Both the position numbers and the translations under genes were made by a program. Positions 45,171-56,439 of a DNA stretch of 64,000 nucleotides are shown piece after piece. The notes below the pieces were generated by a model, which ran no database searches, was not told where the DNA came from, and was given only the letters and a program-made list of their open reading frames with translations. Source of the DNA: Marthasterias glacialis (lineage: Eukaryota > Echinodermata > Asteroidea > Forcipulatida > Asteriidae); NCBI GenBank assembly GCA_911728455.2, contig OU452222.1, positions 6,842,108 to 6,906,107 of the forward strand, written 5' to 3'. Positions within the stretch are counted from its first letter, which is position 1, and each line of letters begins with the position of its first letter.

Positions 45171-46480
45171 TTTATAAAATTATTTGTGGTTATTTTTTGC
45201 AGGTTGGGCAATATAAATTTACAGTCAAAAGCTGTGGCGGTAATTTCAAAGCAGTGTGTCATGTTCCAATTTTGTTGTTGTCTGAGTATAATAGTGACAT
45301 TAAAGCACTACATGTTAATTTTTGGTAACCAGAAATTGCAAATTTTGGGGATTGGGGGATTGAGATGTTGGTAAAAAAATGTGCCCATTTAGTGAATGCT
45401 TTGATGTGTCCCATACAGTACATGTACACTGTGCACTGTGCTGTGGATTTTTATGTGAGAAATGACAGCATCAAGTGGACTTTTTCTGCCACTCACATGC
45501 CTGAGCATAACAAATTACCAAACTCTGATACAATGCTTTGTTCCAGTAAACATTCATTAACATACGAAGCTCACACTTAATTTAAGTCATTCGTCAAATG
45601 AAATTGTGCCAAATGATTCAAGCATTTCATTTGGCCAGAAATATCAGTAGGCTATTATATAAACATTTATCAGGTTTGCTCTTGAAATGAACAATAAACT
45701 TTACTCTAACAATTAACATTATTTACAAAAGTTATTGTTAATAGAAAATTCAAAGATTCCAAAGGCGTGTGGAGGCTGTGTGTTGTGGTGGTGGTGTTGG
45801 AGAACCAAACAGCTTGATCTTATTAGTTTTGCCAAAAGATCTTGGGTTTTTCTCCTTGGATTTGCCCAGCAGAAGATCAGATAGATTTGTTTTTGTTTAA
45901 AAAAATCTTCCAAAGTACCTGCTACATCAGGCATCTGCTGGTAATTGATTTCGGACTCTATACTTCACACTCAGACCACGTGAATCACATTCGCTCTCAT
46001 GTGATGTTTCCTTGCTGAGATGGGAAAGAGATTTTTCTAGAAATCCCACTTTGTATCTCAGCATTTCTTCCTAACACTTCACACATTATTTCTTCACAAA
46101 GCAGCCATTCATACAAATATAACAGTAACTGTGGCTAACTTAAAACATGCATACCACTTGAATACTGGCATGCTGATTCCCCACTCGACCTTCACCTTAA
46201 TTTCTGTTGTCTTGAAAAGCATATACACGAGGTTTACACACCATACCATTGGCTAATACTGTTGATAAATTCCATTTAATAAGCAGGGGTGGTTTTATGG
46301 GTGTGTTACCTTGCTGGCTATTAACGTCCACACCTTTGGATCAGATGCAACAAGGGCACAACCCATCATCTTTTTCAGACGGACAGAGGCCAGTAGGACA
46401 GGATGACCTTTCAGCGGTTGCCTAAATCAGGGAGGCACACTGTCAGCCAGTTTACGCCTTCTAGTTCGGAACCTTTTCCA
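45171..46480. other. No gene recognised
   Basis: Mostly AT-rich intron. A minus-strand frame at 45934-45719 begins MPDVAGTLEDFFKQKQ but has no splice signals or known motif in support. Confidence 0.4.
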
Positions 46481-46489
46481 GTGGTGCCT

Positions 46490-47510
46490 GCAGAACGATG
46501 TCGCAATCTCAGCAAAACACATTTCTGGTGAGTCCAAAAACCTTGTCGACACCTTGTCATGGGGAAAGATCGCCCAACAGAATAGTCAGTACTGCACCCG
46601 TAAAAAACCTGACACACTGGCATGGCATAGGGATGTGTTGTCAGTGGCATGTAATGAGCTGCAGACCTCTGGGTCGATCTCCACTTGACGTGCTGGGCTT
46701 TGTCCAAAGATCCCTCGATACAGCAGCACACAGCTGCAGAGAATTGACCAGATGGTTGTGTGCCAGCAGGTTACACCATTTTGTACAAATGGTTCAGAGG
46801 ACATGCTATTGATCCCACCAGTGCTTCTCTAGGAGATGTACACCTATCTATAGGCACAATCACAACTATCGTTTAGTTGCGCTCTAGGTCAGCTTGTCCG
46901 AGTTATGTTTTTTGAGAAATCACCTGTCCAGAAATTAATCTCTCTGGTCAAACTGCTGGGCCACGTGTCGCTCATCAAGACTTCAACCAAGGTGTTTTTT
47001 TGGCTGGCAGCTACTTCCAAATGCTGGAGAGAACTCCATTTGCTAGAAATTCCAATCACATTTGTTGGGAACAGGGTGGCATAAGAAAAGTTCCTTTAAG
47101 CGGGTTTTCTCACTATGAACCCAGTCACCTTCCTACCAGCCAACATTAATTGTTGTGCCGGAACTATGGTGCTATTCATCGGTTTCAGAGGACAGGCTTT
47201 GGTGCCCCATGCATTGGTAAAGTGGTTTTTAATCCAGACAGAGTTTTTGTTTGTAGACTGTCTGTTCATTACTTCCATTCCCCCCATCTTCAAAGGATAC
47301 AACTGCTTGTTGGATCATGAAAGTAATCTGGGCAGTGTCAGAAGATAACTAGCCTTCACCTCTGGGAACTCCAGCCCATGCTCGTAAATTTCAAGCTGTG
47401 ATCACATCATGGACCTTTTTTAGAGGAGTACCCATTGGAGACATAATTTGAGCAGGGTGCTGGAAGAGTACCAACACTTTTGCGGTCTGTTACCTGAAGG
47501 ATAACCTTCA
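46490..47510 (+). pseudogene. DIRS-like RNase H end and tyrosine recombinase, broken
   Basis: The plus strand first gives an RNase H tail style segment (46500-46700), then KWFRGHAIDPTSASLGDV at about 46790, which fits the N-terminal part of DIRS-type tyrosine recombinases. A middle part with VFFWLAATSKCWRELH follows at about 46995, then AHARKFQAVITSWTFFRG at about 47370 with the catalytic His/Arg region, and CWKSTNTFAVCYLKD ending in the nucleophilic Tyr. Stops and frame changes break it repeatedly, including TGA between GDII and AGCWK. In DIRS elements this enzyme integrates circular cDNA in place of a DDE integrase. Confidence 0.7.
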
Positions 47511-48547
47511 GCAGGAAGGAAGGATGAGAGGACGGTGTTGATGGCTGAAAAGGCCCCTTGAAACCAAGGTGACAAGCCTGCTGACTGCCGATACCATCAC
47601 ACGCTCTTAATAACTGATTCAATCTTCCTTTTGTCATATCTTTTTTGGGTATTTATTACGGGGGCCTCTTTCTGGTTCCGTTCCGAGTGTTGATCTGGCC
47701 TTCTAGGGGGTTCACAACAGTGCACATGCCAAGGGCTGGCTTGTGAGTGGTGATCTTCTTTACACAATAACTTCTTGCAGCACTCCACCTTTTGCAGTGT
47801 CAATAGATGCATTAGTAGTGGCTCTAAGGGTAAGTTGATTGAAGTAGACACCCCCTGACAGAAGTGTGATAGGAGTCTTTGAATGCACACTTACCCATAG
47901 AGCATCTCTTCCTCTTCCAATGGCTGCTGAATCCTCTGAGCATATGTTTGGTTTACCTCTGATGAAAATGGATTCTAACATGGAGGTCAGGCCGCAGGGC
48001 AGATAGGTCTAAAAGGTATAGGTATAAAAGTCCAAGTGAAATAGACCTAGAAGTTAGGGAAAATGCATTAGTAGTGGTTAAACAGGTAATTATTTGTTTG
48101 AAGACAACAATTTCAGAAAGTGTTGTGATGGTGCCCTTAAAATGTTTAGTTTATGATCATTTTACATACAAAAAGACCATGTATATACTATGCATACAAA
48201 CATTTATTACATGCTTTCCTTACTCCAGTTTAATAAGCCTTAGTACTCTTCCTTTGTGCCACAAGGCCCATTATGGAGATAATTTTTCCCTACAACTTGT
48301 GTGCAGGCTGAAAGACATTGTTTCAACATATTTATGTGCAAATGTCAAATTTTGAAATATTGCCTTTCCTTGTTATCTACCATAATTTCATTGAGAGTAG
48401 AAATATTGTGTCCATTTAACAGATACAATTTAGGTAAGCTCTAAAGTGTGACTTGAAATATTTTTACCCCATCCAAATGGAATAATGTTGCAAAGCTTAT
48501 GTGGTGTTTTTGTTTGCCTGGAATATTGAAATTAAATATGTTTTCAG
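47511..48547. other. End of first visible PH intron; no gene recognised
   Basis: Decayed sequence downstream of the DIRS fragment, then AT-rich intron. The last bases (a T-rich tract and TTTTCAG) form the acceptor for the second PH exon. Confidence 0.5.
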
Positions 48548-48706
48548 GAGGTGGATTCGAATACGAGAAGGTGAATTGTCATATTACAAACCAGATGAGG
48601 ACAATCAGCAAGCTCTCAACATACTGCAACTTTCAGATGATGTTACTCTTGTCAAAAAGCTCAACTACAGTGGTTTTAGCATAACAACAAGAAAGAAAGT
48701 GTACTT
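48548..48706 (+). CDS. PH-domain protein, exon 2 (beta-2 to beta-5)
   Basis: After acceptor GTTTTCAG, reading in the phase set by the first exon gives RWIRIREGELSYYKP, the canonical beta-2/beta-3 signature of a PH domain (R-W-hydrophobic…L-x-Y-Y). It continues DEDNQQALNILQLSDD, VTLVKKLNYSGFSI and TTRKKVY, ending two bases into a codon before donor GTAAGT. In PH domains the strands and loops here form the positively charged pocket. The phase at the donor fits the exon at 52927 and no stop occurs. Confidence 0.88.
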
Positions 48707-50080
48707 GTAAGTATGGTGCCTCTGCGGTAAAATTTGTATTAGTACAAGCACGTCTATCCATAGAGAAAGGGCCAAGGAAGGAGTTCAAACCTCCTGGGCA
48801 GTGTTAACAGAGATCGGTGGCTTGCATAAATCCTCTTTGTAGGTTGTGCAGCACCACATTTTATGCTAGTAAACTGCAGCACATTTGCGCCCTGTGTTGA
48901 AGAATGCTGTGGTATTTTTCTGATGTCATTTCACTGCAAGACTTTCCTCAATAAGACTTCTTTGCACGCGCATTAAAGTTTAGTACACCCTGGTTCATAA
49001 AGATGCACACAATTGCGAAGATTTTGGTGACATCAACATTTTGCTTTTTAAAAATAAACAAAGTTCAGGAAATTTCAACCAAAATGTTCAAAATTTATGT
49101 AAGAATTATGACGTTTGTTAAACTTAGGGGTCTTGTCAATATTATTCCCAGATATTGACCCCTTGCATGCACGTCACATGCGACGACTGTGCTACGCTCA
49201 CCATTTTGGTGGTCAATAGATTTATGTGTAAACGCCACGTCTCCTAAAATGCGCTCTTCACTGAATAATTCAGTGACATTGACCACCAAAATGGCGCAAC
49301 CAAGATTATTGTGATGATGACGTCAAGTGAAATGGGTCAATACAGCGAAAAGGATTTTTTCCACAGCGATTTATTTGAGGGGCTCTCTCGGGTTATAGTT
49401 CAATCCAAGACATGGTTTTACATGCCGAGTGGAACACATATATATCCAAGAGAAGCAGACACTAGACCACTATCAAATACACCACTGAGTACTCTATGGT
49501 TTGATTAAGTTTAGTATAAACAAACTTGTGGCTTGGACCTGGAAATGGTAGGCCGAGTATAAGTGTTGGCGTATGTAATAAATAATTTGGTTTGTGTAGC
49601 AGCGTTGAACAATAAACAAAAATGATATGGATTACATCCCTTCATAAATAATATTCAGTTAATCCTTCACAAAAAACAAATTTGAAAGAAAAAATGATGA
49701 CTGAACTGAGTTACAGACTAATGGGACCTGCAAGAGATATTTATTTAAGACTGTTTTGTGTAAGACTGTTTTTGACCCTGTGTAGACCACCCGCTGCCTT
49801 CCAGTAGATAAGAATCAAAGACCATGTTCAGATTGGTTCAGATAGGGTACTAAAGATAGACCCCAAATGGTCACCGGCAGGGGCAGGCATAAAAAGATTT
49901 CACCTTACATTCAGACAACGTCCAGTTAAATCTATTTGGTTTTAAGAGGTCAAACAGCAACATGATTTATACACCTTAAATCGAATGTCTGAGCACCTAA
50001 CAGCAGCTTAGACCCCTCTATACCAAATTATCTCTTTCTGCTATACCTAGTATTGCCTCACTTAGGTTCTGCAATGAAGT
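48707..50080. other. Intron sequence with 17-bp inverted repeat
   Basis: No coding block is seen. CCATTTTGGTGGTCAAT at 49201-49217 is exactly complementary to ATTGACCACCAAAATGG at 49278-49294, with 60 bases between. It may be the core of a short palindromic element. Confidence 0.5.
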
Positions 50081-50691
50081 ATGAATTGGCAGTATAGACT
50101 TCACTGGACATTCTCCACCACATATTCTGGCATTATACTCAGACTAAAGGAGGGGCAGTTAGACAATTCACTAACTTTTGGCCACAGCTTGAAGCTGCAT
50201 TTATTAACACATGCAAAAAGCAACGAATACAGAAATCCTAAACCCCCTGACAAGGAGCCGGATACCAAACACAGGGCAAACCGGCTATACAGACGAACAA
50301 ACAATGAACTGTACACTTATAATATGAACTACCTCGTCCATACTATACACTATGAACTACCTCGTTCATAATTAACAGGTGTGGTCCACAAAGGACTACT
50401 CGTCCTTACCAACATAACACTGGACTACCTCGTCCATGGCCAACATATCCAAAAAATATCTCACAATATGCACAACAGAAAACAAAGAGTCACGTGACCC
50501 AGATCCAGGTCATGACTACATGACCTCCACATCGAAACAAAATATGCACCTTGCCCAATTAATTAATTCAACTGTACCTATAGATTACCCAACCTGAACC
50601 TTATACATGTAGTTATTCCCCAAGTTGGAAGCACATGGGTACCGGACTAGCCTGAGGCACATGAGACCGTAGAGTACTATCAAAATTTACA

Positions 50692-50739
50692 AAATTATAG
50701 ACCCTGCGAGACCGTAGGGTCTCGCAGGGGCTATAATTT
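50692..50739. repeat. Long hairpin, 22-bp stem with one mismatch
   Basis: AAATTATAG then, after one mismatch, CCCTGCGAGACC pairs with GGTCTCGCAGGG and CTATAATTT around a 4-nt GTAG loop (inner arms 50702-50713 and 50718-50729). It lies within the non-coding end of the Ngaro-like element and may be part of its terminal structure. Confidence 0.8.
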
Positions 50740-51055
50740 ATCGGGCTAATTAATTTATTAATCTGAATTTATGAAATTGCAAATAGAAGTACAGATTGTA
50801 ATGATATGACCTAATAAAACCTTTGAATTTTTTCCAAGTTGGAATGAACGAGGGGACCGGTAAAATAGCCCCAGCAAAACCGTTGGGCACTATTGTTAAT
50901 GAAAAATCAAAACAATAACACTTATAATTATCTTCTGTTACAACTTAACTTCAAATTTAACAGAAGTTGAAAATTTTCTGTCATTTTCTGCACAACATGC
51001 CAAACGCGCAAAGCACGCCTCAAGAAAAACAACAGCCCCAAACGAAAACTAGAGC

Positions 51056-51605
51056 CTAGAAACTGTTAATACAATTGGCCAAATTACGACAAAAAGTAGA
51101 ATTGGCCACAGCTGAGAGATGCACCCCATTGTACCGATACAAAGATAAATCCAACGAAATAAACTGGGGGTGTTTTAAGACGTGGCAACCAAGCCTTTGA
51201 CTGGTGGTCCTAGCCCACCTATTGATGGCACGTCGCTGCAATTCAACCCGCTTTTGTGACCGAGCCCCGAAATAAAAAGCTCTGGGCAGAATATCTGACC
51301 AAACTACCCTGGTATGAGGGAAGCGGACCTAAACCCCCTCCATAAACAATGCAATACTCTGCCTGATTGAGAAAACATCAATGTGCATCAGATCATTTGT
51401 TCCAAGATGTATGGATGGATGGTGGAGGCGCAGTAGCAGGAATATAGCCTATCAATGACCAAACGTCATTCAACCTTACACCACTTCTCCCCCGCCAGAT
51501 GACCGGAACTGCCACCCCCAATGATTGCTGAGCCCAGCGTATGAGGGAGTCACCAACAATCCACATGCTGCCTGTACGAGTAACACAACGAAAAACCATT
51601 ATCAA
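51056..51605 (-). pseudogene. SGNH/GDSL-type hydrolase remnant in Ngaro-like element
   Basis: The minus strand shows MWIVGDSLIRWAQ (block I with the nucleophilic Ser), WRGRSGVR (block II region), then in a shifted frame HLGTNDL (block III, GxND), VVWSDILPR, and near the end LYRYNGVHLS (block V, where the usual DGxH has Asn for Asp). The spacing fits a compact SGNH hydrolase of about 180 residues. At least one frameshift (near 51410) and a stop break it. The role of such hydrolases in retrotransposons is unknown; esterase or lipid-directed functions have been suggested. Confidence 0.75.
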
Positions 51606-51608
51606 GAA

Positions 51609-51794
51609 TTAACCTAAGCTAATGCCTAGCATAGCACATAATGCCTCAGGCCTAATGTATGAAAGGGCAGCCATAGACTGCCAACGGCCCATGCGCTGAA
51701 TATCGGCAAGCAGGACCCCCAAACTGTGTGCTGTAGTAGCAGCTCCAATGCGAAAGCTCCAGTAGCGTGCTGCTACTGATAATTGGCTGACCAC
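51609..51794 (-). pseudogene. Tyrosine recombinase C-terminal fragment
   Basis: The minus-strand frame contains YWSFRIGAATTAHSLGV then IQRMGRWQSMAALSYIRP. This matches the C-terminal catalytic part of phage-integrase-like recombinases of YR retrotransposons: the Arg of HxxR (the His position is Trp here), the Trp of GRW, and the nucleophilic Tyr in SYIRP. The rest of the enzyme is absent upstream. It directly precedes the hydrolase frame. Confidence 0.78.
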
Positions 51795-51800
51795 AAAGTG

Positions 51801-52926
51801 GATGTTTGTGTTATTGGTCTCAATTCAATTATATGGCTGCAAGGTATTAGCGTTGGTGATCAACTTTCCTTTGAAGTAAGAAAGTTGGAACTCCTTCCAT
51901 GGTCCTTTCTCTATGATCTTAGGTACTCATTACCAAGACAAGTGTTGTAGGACTTGAGTTCGAACATGGACTCAAATCTCTTTATACAGGCTCAGATTTA
52001 CAGGACTCAGAGGTGAAGATTTGAGGACGAGGCTGGAGTCCAGCAGAAGTCTGACCAAACTTAGTCTATTTTTATGAATGTTTCCATTATTTTTCTATAT
52101 ATAAAAAAAAAAGAAATTAAAAATGTTGATGTGGTGACACACATTTTGCTTTGTACATGTACAGATTTGTGTACATACTCTGTGTTTATAAAGTGCAATT
52201 TGGGGATTGTCTTGACCTTGAGATAAATTAAGCAGTGTCATCTCATGATGTAGGGCCTTTTTTCCCATCCCCCAACTTGAGGGCTCAATCCTAGAGACGT
52301 ACTAGATCTGGAGCCAACACAACACAACACTTTCTTTTTCTCTATGTAAACCAAGGCAATGTCAAGCAAAATCTGGTGGGTCAAGTAGAATTTTGATTAT
52401 AGCACGTTTCGTTAGCAATTTATGAGTTAAGTGTCAAAATATTCAAAAATACCCAAGTTTGCAATGTTTGGAAAAGAGACACATTAGTATCTTTCACTGA
52501 TGGTAAAACAAAATAAGGTTGCTATTATCCAATCCCTTGCAATTGGAGTAGAAAGATCCAAAATGCAAAACACCTACGGAGCGACATAAGGTTGTTTTAA
52601 GAAAAGTGTTTGAGTTAACAGCTAACACTGAGGAAACAAAGACCAATTACTTGTACATTTATTTTCTGATCTTAATGTTTTTTGGGTTATATGAAAGGGA
52701 ATTCAAAGACAACTGTTTTTACCTATTTTGGTAATAACAATAAATTCAAGGTGATAATAGAGTTTGTAAAACTGGCCTTTGAACAAAAGCTTTCTGTTGT
52801 TTAAGTATGTGTACATGTGCTTCATGCTTCAGCGGTCAAACATTGTGGTTGTTTATGTCAAAACGATTTGGTAATGAGAGGGTTAAGAATCAGTAAACTT
52901 TTTTATGTATTTCTTTATCACTTTAG
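51801..52926. other. Intron sequence, no gene recognised
   Basis: AT-rich, no element ends detected. The final TTTATCACTTTAG is the acceptor of the third PH exon. Confidence 0.5.
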
Positions 52927-52996
52927 TTTCCGAATCATCCCATCTGGTAACACAGCCCAAGCAAACATTGAGAAGGAACGTGATGAATGGTTCAGG
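52927..52996 (+). CDS. PH-domain protein, exon 3 (beta-6/7 and helix start)
   Basis: Joined in phase it reads FFRIIPSGNTAQANIEKERDEWFR, ending at a codon boundary before donor GTAATG. RDEWFR is the start of the C-terminal PH helix and contains the one nearly invariant Trp of the fold. The exon is short (70 bp) but has clean splice signals at both ends and no stop in the joined frame. Confidence 0.85.
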
Positions 52997-53640
52997 GTAA
53001 TGTTTTGTTTTCCTTTCAATTAAAAATGTTTCCTTTCTGTTCCACACAGTTTGAAAAGAGTTAATGTGTAAGAAACATATGGTATTTTGTAGATCACAAA
53101 AATACTGCCTCATCTTAGGTTTGTTATTTTTTTTTTTTAATTATAAACATGAAACATCAGATAAAAAGTCCATCATCAGGAAAAGTCAACATTGTATTAA
53201 GTTGCAAAGTGTTTGCCTTTTGGGGAGAACTACAAAGTTGTTCAATTAAAAAACGGTATTTATAGTGTTTTTGTATGTAAACTTCTTGCCTAAACTGGAA
53301 GCAAAGGTCATAATGGGGTCATCATAATGGGTCATCAAAAGTGTCTAATTTCTTGTTTTGGATGTAAACATATTTCAAATAATTGGGTTTCACTGATGAT
53401 TCCATGCGTACGGCAGACACGTCATGCAAATAGTTTTACATTTACTCTAGACCCTACATATACAAGACAATTGCTGCTTATTTAAACTTCCTGTTTTGAC
53501 CCAATGGAAGGGGCAAATGAGGTCATGATTTAGAAAAGTCACATTGGTATTATGCCGGTAAAAAATATTGAGTTTACGTTACGTGTTTCAGGAGATATTG
53601 TTACAGTAGTCCAGTCAAAATATGAAATGACCCAACACTC
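52997..53640. other. Intron sequence, no gene recognised
   Basis: AT-rich intron with a T run at 53127-53138 and no defined element until the inverted transposon copy that begins near 53650. Confidence 0.45.
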
Positions 53641-53649
53641 GTTGCAACA

Positions 53650-54315
53650 GAAGTCTCGAAATATGTGAAAATATTCCAAAGTTTGTACCAGAGACCTTTG
53701 AGTGGCTAAATAAAGCCAGCAAGGACAGCTCCAGCAAGTCTGAATCTACAAGGAATGTGCATGTTCACAATGTACCAGTTGCACGTACGACGGAACGTTT
53801 GGGCCAGACGACCGCTACCACACACTTTTTCAACATAAAAATTTCAAAGTTTTGAAGCTGAAATCATCCAGAGAAAAGGTTTTCCAAAACTGTGTGATTC
53901 CTTTGTCTATTTGAAATTCCGCAAGGCTGTATTGTATAAATGCTCACTTTTCCAAGTTTTTAATATTTTTTGTCCTTTTTTTTTTTACAGTGGTTTACAT
54001 TGCAAACAAAATGACAGGCAGGTTGCTACATTTACATTGTCGTCCGATGCCGTAGCAGATTACTCAAACTGAACCTCTTTTGTAGTAGAATACTGGTAGT
54101 TTATGAAACAGTAATGTGATTAAAATCTATGTCACAACATACAACTTTGATAAAAGGGCTTTAGTAACTGTGTCATTATTACCAAAAGCCGACTATTGAT
54201 GTGACTCTGTCACAGCATGTATTTGCGCGCAGTTTGCCACCAGCTGAGATGACGTAGTACCCACTACAGATCAGGTGATGACATGTAAACATTGGTCGTG
54301 CAATAGGTCTATTCA
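53650..54315 (-). mobile_element. AATAGACC DNA transposon, copy B (inverted)
   Basis: The reverse complement matches copy A (23516-24277) and copy C (54452-55567) across segments such as GGTCTCTGGTACAAACTTTG, CCTTGCGGAATTTCAAATAG and the CACACTTTT/ACGTTCC region. The terminal TGAATAGACC-type end lies at about 54315. The outer end near 53650 appears truncated. Copies B and C face each other with about 135 bp between. Confidence 0.7.
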
Positions 54316-54451
54316 TTTTACCTGCAAGAAACACTTTTTGGCAAGTCGCCAACTCAGGAACATTGGCACGTACAGGAGAACAATGTCATCTGTAGGCCTA
54401 CACCACAATCAAATGTCCTTCATACACTACTAGTATACCACATGCTATGTT

Positions 54452-55567
54452 CAATAGACTGATTGCGCGACCGATGTTTACATGTCGTCACGTGACCTGT
54501 AGTTGGTACTACGTCATCTTAGCTGATGGCAAACTACGTACAAATTCATGCCGTGGCCACCAGAGTCACACCGACAGTTGGCTTTTGGTAATAATAACAC
54601 AGTTACTAAGCTCTTTTTAAAAGTTGTATATTGTGACATTGATTTCAATCATATTACTGTTTCATAAACTACCAGTTTCATAAACTACAAAAGAGATTTA
54701 TTTTGAGTTATGCACTACTGACGTCGGACGGCGATGTAGCAACTTGCCTGTTGTTATTTGTTTGTAATGTAAATCACTGTGGAAAAAAACAGGAAACAAA
54801 GTAAAGAACTTTGGAAAAATTATCATTAATACCTAGCCTTGCGGAATTTCAAATAGACAAAGGAATCACATAGTTTTGGAAAGCCTTTTCTTTGCATGAT
54901 TGCAGCTTAAAAACTGTGAAATTCTTGTGTTGAAAAGTGTGTGATTGCAGTCATCTGGCCCAAACGTTCCGTCGTGCAACTAGTAGTAGTACTACAACAT
55001 TGTGAACATACAAGTTCCTAGGTTTTGAGGCATTGCATGGTGAGGTATCAATTTATATTTGGTTTGCAGTAACACCTTTTGATTATATCTAGTTTGCTAT
55101 ATAAAGTAGATTGTTCTTGTGAGAACTTGTCCTGTTATTATTCTTCTACTGCGGAGTAGATTTTGGAATTCGGGGGGACAACTTAGTTCTGAAAAGAACT
55201 GTCCTGCTTATCAAGTACTACCTAGGGAGGTAGGAAAGCGGCCGGGACTACTACTACTTCCGAGGTAGTAGAATAATAACAGGACAAGTTCTTACAAGAA
55301 CAATCTACCGTATATAGCAAATATATCTCACAGTGTTACCAGAAACTATACGTTCCTTGTTGAATTTTCAAGACTTCTGGAACTGTCTTTGCTGGCTTTA
55401 TTCAACCACTCGAAGGTCTCTGGTACAAACTCTGGAATATTTTTCACAGATTTCGAGAAAGAAAAGCCTTGATCGAATGAACAAACACTTTCCTATTGAG
55501 GACGTCGTGTTGGTTTACATTTAATACTCACTACAGATCAGTTGACATGGGTCACGGAATCAGTCTA
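54452..55567 (+). mobile_element. AATAGACC DNA transposon, copy C
   Basis: It begins TCAATAGACTGATTGCGCGA and ends GGTCACGGAATCAGTCTATT, complementary ends as in copy A. It is interrupted by the roughly 270-bp GTAACAC MITE (55069-55339). With copy B it forms an imperfect inverted repeat with arms of about 0.7 kb. No coding frame is recognised. Confidence 0.7.
55069..55339. mobile_element. GTAACAC MITE with roughly 75-bp inverted repeats
   Basis: The left arm (GTAACAC…, TTTGCTATATA, GTAGATTGTTCTTGT, ACTTGTCCTGTTATTATTCT) is matched in inverse order by the right arm ending GTGTTAC at 55339. Similarity over about 75 bp is high with small indels. A spacer of about 110 bp contains several short palindromes. 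It is inserted in copy C of the AATAGACC element. Confidence 0.78.
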
Positions 55568-55741
55568 TTCATAATTATCATTTCAAAAGTATTTAAAAAT
55601 CAATTATTTATTCCTTTGAACATATTGAGTCTCCTAAATATTGAGGTTTCATGTACGGTAAACATTGTGTCTGTCAATCATTTTTTTTTATCTTTCACAA
55701 CTAATCAGTGTTTGTTGATACAAATTTTTGTGCACCTTTAG

Positions 55742-55882
55742 GCCATTCGTTTTGCCTGTGGAGACAGAAGAGACTCTGTGGCAATGTTTGGACCAGATGA
55801 GACTTTCAGCAAAAATGTTTCTACATCAGAAAGCAAGCACAAGAGAGAAAGCATTTACCAAGCTTTCAGATTATTTCAGGAA
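55742..55882 (+). CDS. PH-domain protein, exon 4 (PH helix end and linker)
   Basis: After acceptor CCTTTAG the exon reads in phase 0: AIRFACGDRRDSVAMFGPDE, TFSKNVSTSESKHKRES and IYQAFRLFQE, then donor GTAAGT. AIRFAC completes the C-terminal PH helix begun in the previous exon. The rest is a charged linker leading into a probable helix. All 47 codons are open. No known second domain is visible, so the downstream part of the protein, and with it the family, remains unknown. Confidence 0.85.
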
Positions 55883-56439
55883 GTAAGTACATGAAATTGT
55901 TCCTGACATTAATGTATTACATGAAGTCCTATACTTAGGTGCGAAGACAGTTTCTGTGACCTACCATGGGGATAATATTTATAAAACAAAAGTGTGCTTT
56001 GGACATCTACAGTATACTAATGAACTGGTGTTGCGGCAAAAGGTTGCATTCGATCTTTGCTCCACATTGCTTTTCATTTTACATTTTTGTCTTCGACTGT
56101 CAAACTCCAGAGAGCTATATATATATGTGCTTCAGTGAAAAAGATTCTACTGGACTAGCCTAGAGGAACGTTTGATGCAAAATTTTGTGAATATATACAT
56201 TTTTATTTTATCTTGCTGTGGCTCTACATGAACATAGTTGTCTTTAGTGTATTCATGGATCGCTAATTCCAGAGTCTCCACCTTAGTGGTACTAGTGCTC
56301 ATCGCATAATAAGCCCTTTTCACAAGACTAAAAAATAACCAACGTCCCTTGCTACACATTTTACGAGCGCTGATTGTTTATTTGTTGTCATCGTGCATGA
56401 CGGATTTAGCGAGCTTTCACACGGCTAAAGTAAAAAAAA
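55883..56439. other. Intron or downstream sequence, no gene recognised
   Basis: AT-rich. No further PH-gene exon could be identified with confidence. Confidence 0.4.

Larger units (their letters stand above)
50081..51800 (-). mobile_element. Ngaro-like tyrosine-recombinase retrotransposon, 3' part
   Basis: Reading the minus strand: a tyrosine-recombinase C-terminus (51794-51609), an SGNH hydrolase-like region (51605-51056), then non-coding DNA that matches 44700-45170 on the other strand, including the CCGGTTTGCCCTGTGTT segment at about 50290. Ngaro elements are known to place an SGNH-hydrolase frame after the recombinase. The RT part and 5' end are not present. It lies antisense in the second visible PH intron. 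Confidence 0.65.
15781..55882 (+). other. PH-domain gene locus (four visible exons, partial)
   Basis: The gene is inferred from four exons whose splice phases join without a shift: 15781-15936, 48548-48706, 52927-52996 and 55742-55882, giving about 175 residues. The introns are about 32.6, 4.2 and 2.7 kb. All have GT donors and AG acceptors (GTTTGT, GTAAGT, GTAATG, GTAAGT). The first exon begins and the last ends in mid-protein, so both termini are missing. The first intron holds most of the transposons described here. The family is not certain: the PH domain resembles those of ARAP/centaurin-type or other phosphoinositide adaptors, but nothing visible decides between them. Confidence 0.8.
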
